This document shows, piece after piece, positions 33,843-40,514 of a stretch of DNA of 40,514 nucleotides. Both the position numbers and the translations under genes were made by a program. The stretch spans positions 1 through 40,514 of the forward strand of contig NZ_JAMXHT010000014.1 of NCBI RefSeq assembly GCF_023955655.1, written 5' to 3'. This stretch comes from Ralstonia soli. Its GTDB lineage: Bacteria > Pseudomonadota > Gammaproteobacteria > Burkholderiales > Burkholderiaceae. Numbering within the stretch: the first letter of the stretch is position 1; each line of letters opens with the position of its first letter. Under the pieces are notes generated by a model. The model did not search any database, was not told where the DNA came from, and saw only the letters and a list, made by a program, of their open reading frames with translations.

Positions 33843-35078
33843 ATGACAGCCATCTCGACTTCGTCCGAAGCAAGACGCACAGGCTCAGCGCTGGAAGTGC
33901 TGGCCGTGTTCCTCAAGCTGGGCCTGACCAGTTTCGGCGGGCCCGTTGCGCATATCGGCTACTTCCGCCGCGAGTTCGTGGAGCGCCGCCGTTGGCTGGA
34001 CGATGCCACGTTCACCGACCTGGTCGGGCTATGCCAGTTTCTGCCTGGGCCTGCTAGCAGCCAGGTGGGATTTTCCGTCGGCCTGCTTCGTGCCGGATGG
34101 CTCGGCGGGCTTGCGGCCTGGTGTGGTTTCACGCTGCCCTCTGTGTTCCTGCTGCTGGCTTTCGCGATGCTCGCGCCGAGCCTGGGCGGCCCCATCGGTA
34201 GCGGCTTGATCCACGGGTTGAAGCTGATGGCCGTGGCGGTGGTGGCGCAGGCCGTGTGGGATATGGCGCGCAAGCTTTGTCCCGACGCCCAGCGGGCCGC
34301 CATCGCGTTGATCGGTATTGCAATCCTCAGCGTGCTGACTACCGTGTATGCCCAGCTCATCGTCATCGTGCTTGGCGCTTTGCTGGGATGGGTATTGTGC
34401 CGGTCGCCTCTGCCGGGCAGCGGTAGCACTGCGGCAGGGCAGGGGCATGCGTTCCGGATGTCTCGTGCGGCCAGTGCGGTCAGCCTGGTGCTCTTCTGCG
34501 TGTTGCTCTTCGGGCTGCCGGTGTTGGCTGATCTATATCCATGGCTGCCGGCCAAAGTCTTCGACGCGTTCTATCGGTCGGGGGCGCTGGTCTTTGGCGG
34601 CGGCCATGTCGTGCTGCCGTTGCTGGAGCAGCAGACGGTTGCCACCGGCTGGGTGGCGCCGAGCGATTTCCTGGCCGGCTACGGTGCGGCGCAGGCGGTT
34701 CCCGGGCCGCTGTTCACGTTTGCTGCATTTCTGGGCTGGACGATCGGCCCAGGGCTCGACCATGGGGTCGGTGCGGCGCTCGCCACGGTGGGTATCTTCC
34801 TGCCGGGCCTGCTGCTGGTGATCGCAGCGCTGCCTTACTGGCAGGCATTGCGCGCCCGGCCATCCATGGCGGCGGTGCTGGCCGGCGTGAATGCTGCGGT
34901 CGTCGGGTTGCTGGCATTTGCGCTCTACTCGCCGGTCTGGACGAGCGCCGTGCATTCCGGGCGCGATTTCGCCATCGCCGCCATCGCCTTCCTGCTGCTG
35001 ACACGCTGGAAGACTCCGCCGCTGGCCGTGGTGGCGCTCTGCGCTGTGGCAGGCATCGCAGGAGTCGCGCTGGGTTGA
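33843..35078 (+). CDS. chrA: Chromate efflux transporter (ChrA, CHR family)
   Basis: A 411-residue inner-membrane protein with two homologous CHR halves. The first starts FLKLGLTSFGGPVAHIGYFR (about 24-43) and continues LCQFLPGPASSQVGF; the second repeats as GALVFGGGHVVLPLLEQQ (near 247) and AAQAVPGPLFTFAAFLG. These FGGP/GGGH and PGP motifs define long-chain ChrA proteins, which export chromate. The ATG at 33843 is taken with AAGG upstream; an adjacent TTG (33840) is possible. It is convergent with the ars operon, only 10 bp from the aquaporin stop. An inverted repeat covers its translation start. No chrB regulator gene is present. Confidence 0.93.
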   Translation: MTAISTSSEARRTGSALEVLAVFLKLGLTSFGGPVAHIGYFRREFVERRRWLDDATFTDLVGLCQFLPGPASSQVGFSVGLLRAGWLGGLAAWCGFTLPSVFLLLAFAMLAPSLGGPIGSGLIHGLKLMAVAVVAQAVWDMARKLCPDAQRAAIALIGIAILSVLTTVYAQLIVIVLGALLGWVLCRSPLPGSGSTAAGQGHAFRMSRAASAVSLVLFCVLLFGLPVLADLYPWLPAKVFDAFYRSGALVFGGGHVVLPLLEQQTVATGWVAPSDFLAGYGAAQAVPGPLFTFAAFLGWTIGPGLDHGVGAALATVGIFLPGLLLVIAALPYWQALRARPSMAAVLAGVNAAVVGLLAFALYSPVWTSAVHSGRDFAIAAIAFLLLTRWKTPPLAVVALCAVAGIAGVALG

Positions 35079-35088
35079 TTGCGGCGGC

Positions 35089-35784
35089 CTAGTGCTCGCC
35101 CGAAGACTCGATCACGTTGGGATGCCCGCCCCCGGCGCCACGGGATTCGAGCAGGCGATACAGCAGCAGCCCAAGTGCAGCGCCCGCGCATTCGGCCAGC
35201 ACGAAGCCAGGCAGGCTGGATGGCGCAATCCCCGCGAAGCTGTTGCTGAACATCCGCCCGAGCGCCGCCGCTGGATTGGCGAATGATGTGGAGGCCGTAA
35301 ACCAGTACGCCGCGCCGATGTACGCCGCCACCATCGTCGAAGCACGGCCGTTGGGCGCCCGCAGGATCACCAGCAGCAGGCCGGCGGTCGCTACCGTCTC
35401 GGCAATCCACTGCCCCGGTCCGCTGCGCGCTTTGGTGGAAAGCTGCAGGATGGACAGGTCGAACATGGCATGTGCCAGCCAGGCACCGAGCACCGCGCCC
35501 ACCAGCTGCGCCGCGACGTAGGGCAGCAATGCCGATCCGGGCAGCTCACCCCTTACGGTCATCACCGCGCTCACCACCGGGTTGAAATGCGCGCCGCTGA
35601 TCGGCCCGAACATTTCGATCAGCACATACAGCCCGCCAACTGTGGCTGCGGTATTGGCCAGCAGCGCAATGGCGACGTTTCCGCCAGCAAGCCGCTCGGC
35701 CATGATGCCGGAGCCGATGACGACGGCCAGCAGCAACGCCGTACCAAGTCCTTCGGCCAGAAGCCGGTGTCGCAAAGGAGTCAT
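35089..35784 (-). CDS. aqpS: Aquaporin/MIP-family channel of the ars operon (AqpS-like)
   Basis: A 231-residue channel with six membrane helices and two half-helix motifs: NPV in GAHFNPVVS (about 70) and NPA in SFANPAAALG (about 185). It follows arsC by 5 nt in an arsR-arsC-channel operon. In Sinorhizobium meliloti an aquaglyceroporin (AqpS) replaces the arsenite pump and lets arsenite made by ArsC flow out. The same job is inferred here. The ATG at 35784 is preferred; a TTG overlapping the arsC stop (TTGA) is the alternative and would add MNT. Confidence 0.85.
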   Translation of the reverse strand: MTPLRHRLLAEGLGTALLLAVVIGSGIMAERLAGGNVAIALLANTAATVGGLYVLIEMFGPISGAHFNPVVSAVMTVRGELPGSALLPYVAAQLVGAVLGAWLAHAMFDLSILQLSTKARSGPGQWIAETVATAGLLLVILRAPNGRASTMVAAYIGAAYWFTASTSFANPAAALGRMFSNSFAGIAPSSLPGFVLAECAGAALGLLLYRLLESRGAGGGHPNVIESSGEH

Positions 35785-35789
35785 GGTGT

Positions 35790-36284
35790 TCAACTGCGCG
35801 CGATGCGCTCAAGCGAGTCCCGCAGCTCGGCGTTGTTCAGTGTGTCGAGCGGCAGCATCAGCAGTTGCAGCATGCGGTAGCCGATGGCCTCGCGTGTCAG
35901 CTCGAACGCTTGGCGCTTGCCCTCGTCGCCGCCGGGTGCGTTGGAGGGGTCTGCATAGCCCCAGTGCACCTGGACGGGGCTGCCCGGCCAGTACGGGCAT
36001 CGCTCGGCGGCCGCGCTATCGCAGACGGTAATGACGATGCGCATCTGCGGGGCGCCGTCGGCGGTGAATGTGTCCCAGCTCTTGCTGTGGTACCCGGTGG
36101 TATCGACGCCGGCATTTTCCAAGGCCTCCAGCGCAAACGGGTTGAGGCGGCCGCTGGGCGCGCTGCCTGCGCTGTGGGCGCGTACGTCCTTGCCGAGCTT
36201 CTGTGCCCAGTGGTTGAGCATCCCTTCGCTCAATACGCTGCGCGCGGAGTTGTGGGTGCAGAGGATCAAGACATGTGTGGTCAT
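35790..36284 (-). CDS. arsC: Arsenate reductase, thioredoxin-coupled (LMW phosphatase fold)
   Basis: A 164-residue cytoplasmic enzyme that reduces arsenate to arsenite. The CX5R phosphate-type loop is Cys9-THNSA-Arg15. Two further Cys, 88 and 96 (ITVCDSAAAERCP), match the relay pair of thioredoxin-linked ArsC enzymes. HWGYADPSNAPG supplies the general-acid Asp region. It begins 7 nt after the arsR stop and ends 5 nt before the aquaporin ATG, so the three genes are one operon under ArsR control. Confidence 0.93.
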   Translation of the reverse strand: MTTHVLILCTHNSARSVLSEGMLNHWAQKLGKDVRAHSAGSAPSGRLNPFALEALENAGVDTTGYHSKSWDTFTADGAPQMRIVITVCDSAAAERCPYWPGSPVQVHWGYADPSNAPGGDEGKRQAFELTREAIGYRMLQLLMLPLDTLNNAELRDSLERIARS

Positions 36285-36291
36285 GGCGCGT

Positions 36292-36615
36292 TCAGCATTG
36301 GCAACCGGTGGTACTGGCGTCGAGGCAGGGCTCGCCCTGGCAGCAGTTTTCAGTCAGAAAGTTCAGCAGCCCGTTCATGTGGTCGAACGCTGCGCGGTAG
36401 ATCAGGTTACGGCCGTCGCGCTCCTGCGTTACAAGCCCGGCGTGCATGAGCTCCTTCAGGTGGAACGACAAGGTCGCGCCCGGCACGTCCAACTGCTCGG
36501 CAATCGCCCCTGGCGTCAGCCCAGCAACGCCGGCGGCCACGAGCATGCGAAAGACACGCAGGCGCACCACATGCGCGAGAGCGGCCAAGGATTGGATAGC
36601 GGTAGTTTCTTCCAT
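36292..36615 (-). CDS. arsR: ArsR family arsenic-responsive repressor
   Basis: A 107-residue winged-helix repressor (LAALAHVVRLRVFRMLVAAG, then DVPGATLSFHLKELMHAGLV). The DNA-binding helix has no CVC motif. Instead the C-terminus carries Cys91, Cys92 and Cys97 (ENCCQGEPCL), plus Cys105 and Cys107. This resembles Acidithiobacillus ferrooxidans ArsR, whose arsenite site is also C-terminal. An AT-rich perfect inverted repeat (36612-36639) covers its own start codon, a probable operator. The ATG at 36615 gives the conserved MEETTAIQSLAAL start, although the ribosome-binding site is weak (GGAA). Confidence 0.92.
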   Translation of the reverse strand: MEETTAIQSLAALAHVVRLRVFRMLVAAGVAGLTPGAIAEQLDVPGATLSFHLKELMHAGLVTQERDGRNLIYRAAFDHMNGLLNFLTENCCQGEPCLDASTTGCQC

Positions 36616-36639
36616 ATTTCCAATATATTCGAAATATGG
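36612..36639. promoter_or_regulatory. ArsR operator: perfect inverted repeat over the arsR start codon
   Basis: Arms CCATATTTC (36612-36620) and GAAATATGG (36631-36639) are separated by 10 AT-rich bases. This AT-rich island in a GC-rich genome matches the style of ArsR/SmtB operators. The arsR ATG (36615-36613) lies inside the left arm, so bound repressor would block both transcription and start-site access. Confidence 0.75.
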
Positions 36640-36803
36640 TTTGGGGAGCAACCGTGTGAACTCTGTCTTTGCCGCGTCTTGCGGGCTGGGGGCATCGGGT
36701 CCAACCCTGAATTGTCAAAAACTCAACATTCGGCACGGGCGAGCCTCGGCATGATCCCGCCTACGTTTGTCATGCCCGATGCAAGAAGATTGAGGAGCCC
36801 GTT

Positions 36804-39221
36804 GTGAAAGCACGTCGTCCGACCAACAACCAGCGCGCGCGCCGCGTGCGTGCCGCGCTGACTGCCATTGCGACGCTGATGCCGCTGGTGTTCGGCACCC
36901 CGTTGCGCGCGCAGCAGGTGCCACCCCTCGCGCGCGATGTTCTGCCCATCCCGCCGGCGCCGTTCAAGGGCCGCATCGAGCCGAACGCATCCGCCTCGGT
37001 ACCGGACTGGCCGCAACGCGTGCAGGCACCGGCTGGTGCGCCCAACGTGCTGCTCATCATGACGGATGACATGGGGTTCGGCAGTTCCTCCGTCTTCGGC
37101 GGCCCGGTGCCCACGCCTGCGCTGGAACAGTTGGCCAGCGACGGCGTGCGTTACAACAATTTCTATACGACGGCGATGTGCTCGGCGACCCGCGCCGCGC
37201 TGCTGACGGGGCGCAACCACCACGAGGTGTCGGCGGGGGCCATTACCGACATGTCGACGGGTTTTCCGGGCTACAACTCGGCCATTCCGCGTTCGGCGGC
37301 CACCATCGCTGAAGTGCTGAAGGACAACGGCTACAACACGGCGATGTTCGGCAAGCACCACAACATCCCGAGTTGGGAAGCCACGCCGACCGGCCCGTTC
37401 GATCACTGGCCCACGGGCCTGGGCTTCGAATATTTCTACGGCTTCATCATCGGCGATACCAATCAGTGGTATCCGCGCCTGTACCGCAACACCCTCAGCG
37501 CCGACACGCCAAAGCTCAGCGACGTCACGCTGGACCACATGCTGGTGGACGACGCGATCCACTGGATCCACCAGCAGAAGGCTTCCGCGCCCGACAAGCC
37601 GTTCTTCGCCTACCTTGCCACCGGTACCGGCCACGCGCCGCACCAGGCGCCCAAGGCGTGGATCGACCGCTTCAAGGGCCGCTTCGACCAGGGCTGGGAC
37701 GCGCTGCGCGAAGAAACCTTTGCGCGGCAGAAGGCGCAGGGCATCATTCCTGCCGATGCGGTGCTGACGCCGCGCCCGGCTGAATTGCCGGCCTGGTTGT
37801 CGCTCAGCCCCACGCAGCAACGGCTGTACGCGCGCTACATGGAAGTGTTTGCCGGCATGGCCGCCTACCAGGACGCGCAGATCGGCCGCCTGCTGGGCGA
37901 GCTCAAGCGCATGGGGCAGCTCGACAAGACGCTGGTCATCATGGTCCACGGCGACAACGGCGCCAGCGGCGAGGGCGGCCCCAACGGCACGCTCAATGAA
38001 GTGGGCCACTTCATCAACGGCCTGCACCGCAGCCCCGAAGATGAGGCACGTCACATTGATGAGATGGGTGGACCCAAAAGCTATCCGCTGTATCCGGCCG
38101 CGTGGGCCTGGGCGCTCGACACGCCGTTCCAGTGGACCAAGCAGATCGCGTCGCACCTGGGTGGCATCCGCAATGGCCTGATCATCCGGTGGCCGGGCCA
38201 CACCAACGACAGCGCCACGCTGCGCACACAGTTTGCGCATGCGATCGACATCATGCCGACCGTGCTCGAGGCCGCGGGCGTGCCGCCGCCGCAGAGCGTC
38301 AACGGCGTCAAGCAGCAGCTCCTTGAAGGCAAGAGCCTGGAGTACGCCTTCGAGAACGCACACGCCCCCGAGCCGCCGCGCACGCAGTATTTCGAGATGC
38401 TGGGCAATCGTGCCATCTATAAGGACGGTTGGATCGCCAACACCATTCCGCAGCGCATGCCGTGGGAATTCGGTGCGGCCAGCAAGAACACCTACGGCGA
38501 CTACAAGTGGCAGCTCTACGACCTGGGGCACGACTTCAGCCAGGCGCATGACGTGGCCGCGCAGTACCCCGAGAAGCTCAAGGAAATGCAGGAGCTCTTC
38601 CTCGCCGAGGCCAAGCGCAATCAGGTGCTGCCGCTGGACGACCGCCTGAATGTCGAGCGTGCAACGGCCGCCAGCCAGCACTACGACAAGCTTGGCACCC
38701 ACTTCGAGTACTGGGGCAAGCAACTGAGCATCAGCAAGGAAACAGCGCCCAACTTCATGGGCCGCTCCTTCAGCGTCGAAGCCCAGGTCAACCTGCCTGA
38801 CGGCCACGTAACGGGCCCGATCCTGGCGCGCGGCAGCTGGTTTGGCGGCTGGGGCTTCTATTTGAAGGACGGCAAGCCCACCGCGTTGGCGGCACGCTCC
38901 GAATGGGCGCAGGACCAGTCCAAGATCGTTGCCGACAAGGCGCTGCCGGCCGGCACGTCCATTGTCCGGTTCGATTTCACCTATGACGGTGGCGGCCTGC
39001 TCAAGGGCGGCGTGCTGTGCATCACGGTCAACGGCGTCCGCGCCAACTGCGGGCGCGTCACGTCCACCCCCAACGTGGACGCAGGCCAGGGCGAGACGCT
39101 CGACATCGGGCAGGACACGGGCGCCCCCATGACCGACGATTACGCCCAAACCGCCGTGTTCCCTGGGGACATTCTCAAGGTCACGGTCGACGTCGCGCTG
39201 CCCGCCCAGGCCGGCAAGTAA
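36804..39221 (+). CDS. Periplasmic sulfatase (type I, formylglycine-dependent)
   Basis: An 805-residue arylsulfatase-type hydrolase. The N-terminal signal (about residues 1-38, ending LRAQQ, with RR pairs) exports it. The catalytic motif is Cys126-Ser-Ala-Thr-Arg130 (CSATRAALLTGR), a variant of C-x-P/A-x-R in which Cys becomes formylglycine. Metal and active-site segments are IMTDDMGFG (near 87), MFGKHHN, GTGHAPH and VHGDNGASGEGG. A C-terminal region after about residue 620 has a beta-rich, lectin-like pattern (SFSVEAQVNLPDG, RGSWFGGWGFYLKDG). GTG is the start, with GAGGAG 6 nt upstream. The activating enzyme gene follows 1 nt after the stop. The sulfate ester substrate is unknown. Confidence 0.92.
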   Translation: MKARRPTNNQRARRVRAALTAIATLMPLVFGTPLRAQQVPPLARDVLPIPPAPFKGRIEPNASASVPDWPQRVQAPAGAPNVLLIMTDDMGFGSSSVFGGPVPTPALEQLASDGVRYNNFYTTAMCSATRAALLTGRNHHEVSAGAITDMSTGFPGYNSAIPRSAATIAEVLKDNGYNTAMFGKHHNIPSWEATPTGPFDHWPTGLGFEYFYGFIIGDTNQWYPRLYRNTLSADTPKLSDVTLDHMLVDDAIHWIHQQKASAPDKPFFAYLATGTGHAPHQAPKAWIDRFKGRFDQGWDALREETFARQKAQGIIPADAVLTPRPAELPAWLSLSPTQQRLYARYMEVFAGMAAYQDAQIGRLLGELKRMGQLDKTLVIMVHGDNGASGEGGPNGTLNEVGHFINGLHRSPEDEARHIDEMGGPKSYPLYPAAWAWALDTPFQWTKQIASHLGGIRNGLIIRWPGHTNDSATLRTQFAHAIDIMPTVLEAAGVPPPQSVNGVKQQLLEGKSLEYAFENAHAPEPPRTQYFEMLGNRAIYKDGWIANTIPQRMPWEFGAASKNTYGDYKWQLYDLGHDFSQAHDVAAQYPEKLKEMQELFLAEAKRNQVLPLDDRLNVERATAASQHYDKLGTHFEYWGKQLSISKETAPNFMGRSFSVEAQVNLPDGHVTGPILARGSWFGGWGFYLKDGKPTALAARSEWAQDQSKIVADKALPAGTSIVRFDFTYDGGGLLKGGVLCITVNGVRANCGRVTSTPNVDAGQGETLDIGQDTGAPMTDDYAQTAVFPGDILKVTVDVALPAQAGK

Positions 39222-39222
39222 G

Positions 39223-40182
39223 ATGGGCCTGCGCATCATGTTCGCCATCACACTTGCACGCCCCATGAAGACTGCCTCGTCAGCCAGACCCGCCATGTGT
39301 TGGATTCCGGGCGGCCCGTTCACCATGGGGTCCGACCGTCACTACCCGGACGAAGCACCCGCCAGAAACGCGCGCGTGGCAGGCTTCTGGATGGACGAAA
39401 CGCCGGTGACGAACGCGCAGTTCCAGGCGTTCGTCAATGCGACCGACTACGTGACGTTCGCCGAGATCGCGCCATCGCCCGCTGACTACCCCGGTGCCGA
39501 TCCCGCGCTGCTGTATGCGGGCTCCGCCGTATTCGTCGCCCCGCCTGGCCCGGTGCCGCTCAATGATCCGACGCGCTGGTGGCGCCACACGCGCGATGCC
39601 TGCTGGCACCGTCCGCTCGGCGCCGGGAGTTCCATTGACGGGCTCCAAGACCACCCGGTGGTCCACGTCACCTACGCCGACGCCAGCGCCTATGCGCGCT
39701 GGGCCGGCAAGCGCCTGCCGACCGAAGCCGAATGGGAATTCGCCGCCAAGGCCGGCCGTGACGCCGCTGAATACGCCTGGGGCCATGAGTTCGAGCCCGG
39801 TGGCCAGCCCCAGGCCAACTACTGGCACGGCGAGTTTCCCTGGCAGGACCTCAAGCAGATCAAGGGCGTGCGCACCACACCCGTACGCAGCTACTCCGCC
39901 AATGCCTTCGGCCTCTACGACATGATCGGCAACGTGTGGGAACTGACGGAGGACTGGTACCAGGCCAACCCTGCGGCGCAAGCTACCGCGCGCTGCTGTA
40001 CTGCCGGCAGCCGTAGCGCAGCCGGGCAATTGAAAGTCATGAAGGGCGGCTCCCACCTCTGTGCTCCTAACTACTGCCGCCGCTATCGTCCGGCAGCGCG
40101 GTATCCGCAAACGCTCGATACGTCGACGTCGCACGTGGGCTTCCGGTGTGTGGCGGATGCCGACACCGCCGTCAATCAATAA
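39223..40182 (+). CDS. Formylglycine-generating enzyme (FGE/SUMF1 family)
   Basis: A 319-residue sulfatase-modifying enzyme that oxidises the sulfatase motif Cys to formylglycine. It starts with a CWIPGGPFTMGSDRHYPDEAP block, split by WMDETPVTNAQFQAFV, and continues with HPVVHVTYADASAYARWAGK, RLPTEAEWEFAAKAG and GNVWELTEDWY. The C-terminal GGSHLCAPNYCRRYRPAAR carries the copper-binding Cys280 and Cys285, with STSHVGFRC at the end; this is the pattern of true FGEs rather than other SUMF-like domains. The ATG lies 1 nt after the sulfatase TAA, so translation is coupled. The first 14 residues are not conserved, and an ATG at 39265 (MKTAS) is the alternative start. Confidence 0.93.
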   Translation: MGLRIMFAITLARPMKTASSARPAMCWIPGGPFTMGSDRHYPDEAPARNARVAGFWMDETPVTNAQFQAFVNATDYVTFAEIAPSPADYPGADPALLYAGSAVFVAPPGPVPLNDPTRWWRHTRDACWHRPLGAGSSIDGLQDHPVVHVTYADASAYARWAGKRLPTEAEWEFAAKAGRDAAEYAWGHEFEPGGQPQANYWHGEFPWQDLKQIKGVRTTPVRSYSANAFGLYDMIGNVWELTEDWYQANPAAQATARCCTAGSRSAAGQLKVMKGGSHLCAPNYCRRYRPAARYPQTLDTSTSHVGFRCVADADTAVNQ

Positions 40183-40241
40183 CAGCGAGCGGATAGGCGA
40201 TCAGCGATGGAAGTTGTTTTTTGCCGTGCTGTAACGCCGCG

Positions 40242-40279
40242 CGCATCTTGGTCTCCGCGCGCGCTCGATGCGGTTTTTT
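40242..40279 (+). terminator. Terminator-like hairpin after the sulfatase/FGE pair
   Basis: A 6-bp stem (CGCATC 40242-40247 with GATGCG 40267-40272) encloses a 19-nt GC-rich loop that can fold further, followed by G and six T (40274-40279). It lies 60 bp after the FGE stop. The stem is short, so the call is moderate. Confidence 0.45.
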
Positions 40280-40300
40280 GCAGGTCCGGATAGAAAGGGC

Positions 40301-40329
40301 TTGCACAGTTCGAAAAACTCCCCTAGTAT
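40301..40329 (+). promoter_or_regulatory. Strong sigma-70-like promoter, rRNA-operon style
   Basis: TTGCAC (40301-40306) and TAGTAT (40324-40329) are separated by exactly 17 bp, with CTCCCC before the -10 and CGCCCCTCGC after it. No coding frame follows to the window end. The rest of the 40183-40514 region has no gene. Together with a second TTGACA at 40500 this looks like the tandem promoters of an rRNA operon beginning beyond the edge. Confidence 0.6.
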
Positions 40330-40499
40330 TCGCCCCTCGCTGCAAACGACAGCGCCGAAACGAAAGCGACGGTGGGGTTGTTGAGGTGGTGGAGAAGTAG
40401 GAGTGGAGCGGGTTTGCGGGTTGTTGAGTGGTTGGCGACGGTCTGCGGTTGCGGTGAAGTTAGCGACGCGTTGAACGATAAAAATTCTTCAGCAAGTTG

Positions 40500-40505
40500 T
40501 TGACA
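40500..40505 (+). promoter_or_regulatory. Consensus -35 box (TTGACA) at the window end
   Basis: A perfect TTGACA with its expected -10 (about 40523-40528) outside the window. It lies about 200 bp after the first promoter and is preceded by an AT-rich GATAAAAATTCTTCAG stretch, as in an UP element. Confidence 0.4.
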
Positions 40506-40514
40506 GCGACGAAA

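Noticed and set aside
40364-40450. G/T-rich stretch as a coding region
   Set aside because: Strong base skew without an open frame with a ribosome-binding site; better explained as an untranslated leader between promoters.
1-40514. tRNA genes, CRISPR arrays, intact insertion sequences or prophage
   Set aside because: I looked for cloverleaf cores, regularly spaced repeats, paired terminal repeats with transposases and phage structural genes and saw none.

Overview
The window is GC-rich, densely coded betaproteobacterial DNA. Gene content, protein sequences and codon bias fit the Burkholderiaceae, most likely Ralstonia or a close relative (inferred from family resemblance; no database search was possible). 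I see no complete insertion sequence, prophage, CRISPR array or tRNA. About 36 protein-coding genes are supported, one of them cut by the left edge.

Layout. (1) 1-2810, minus strand: the start of a molybdopterin oxidoreductase (FdhF/YdeP type), an oxalate/formate antiporter-family transporter and a lone Hpt phosphotransfer protein. (2) 2907-9667: a tripartite heavy-metal-type RND efflux operon (outer membrane factor, adaptor, pump), then a MerR regulator divergent from a small membrane protein, with a clear MerR-type operator between them. (3) 9664-12523, minus strand: a BON lipoprotein and a complete four-gene bufferin operon: DUF2282 peptide, DUF692 modifying enzyme, DUF2063 partner and DoxX protein, with overlapping or closely spaced genes. 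Its expected product is a modified, copper-binding peptide. (4) 12744-15831: two small basic/nucleoid-type proteins, an EamA exporter divergent from an Lrp regulator, and a second Lrp regulator. (5) 15977-19260: gamma-glutamyltransferase and, convergent to it, a DadA-type amino acid dehydrogenase preceded by a tandem glycine riboswitch. (6) 19736-23628: a PsiE-like protein, a MocR regulator, and moaD, moaE and fdhD, which serve molybdenum cofactor assembly and formate dehydrogenase maturation. (7) 23955-28336: a CIO-type cytochrome bd oxidase, a bestrophin-like channel and a DyP peroxidase. (8) 28643-33756: a ClpG/ClpK-type stand-alone disaggregase with an N-terminal zinc-finger-like segment, and a full-length FdhF/YdeP oxidoreductase paralogous to the gene at the left edge. 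(9) 33843-36639: a chromate transporter convergent with an arsR-arsC-aquaporin operon that contains no arsenite pump. (10) 36804-40182: a periplasmic sulfatase followed 1 nt later by its formylglycine-generating enzyme. The last 330 bases hold a terminator-like hairpin and two strong promoter-like elements resembling the start of an rRNA operon.

Together the genes suggest a stress and metal-resistance neighbourhood: RND efflux, copper-binding bufferin, arsenate reduction, chromate efflux, protein disaggregation, peroxidase and an alternative oxidase. A second theme is molybdenum/formate: two YdeP-type enzymes, FdhD, MoaD, MoaE and an oxalate/formate antiporter. The most distinctive systems are the bufferin operon, the riboswitch-controlled DadA, the aquaporin-type ars operon and the ClpG disaggregase.
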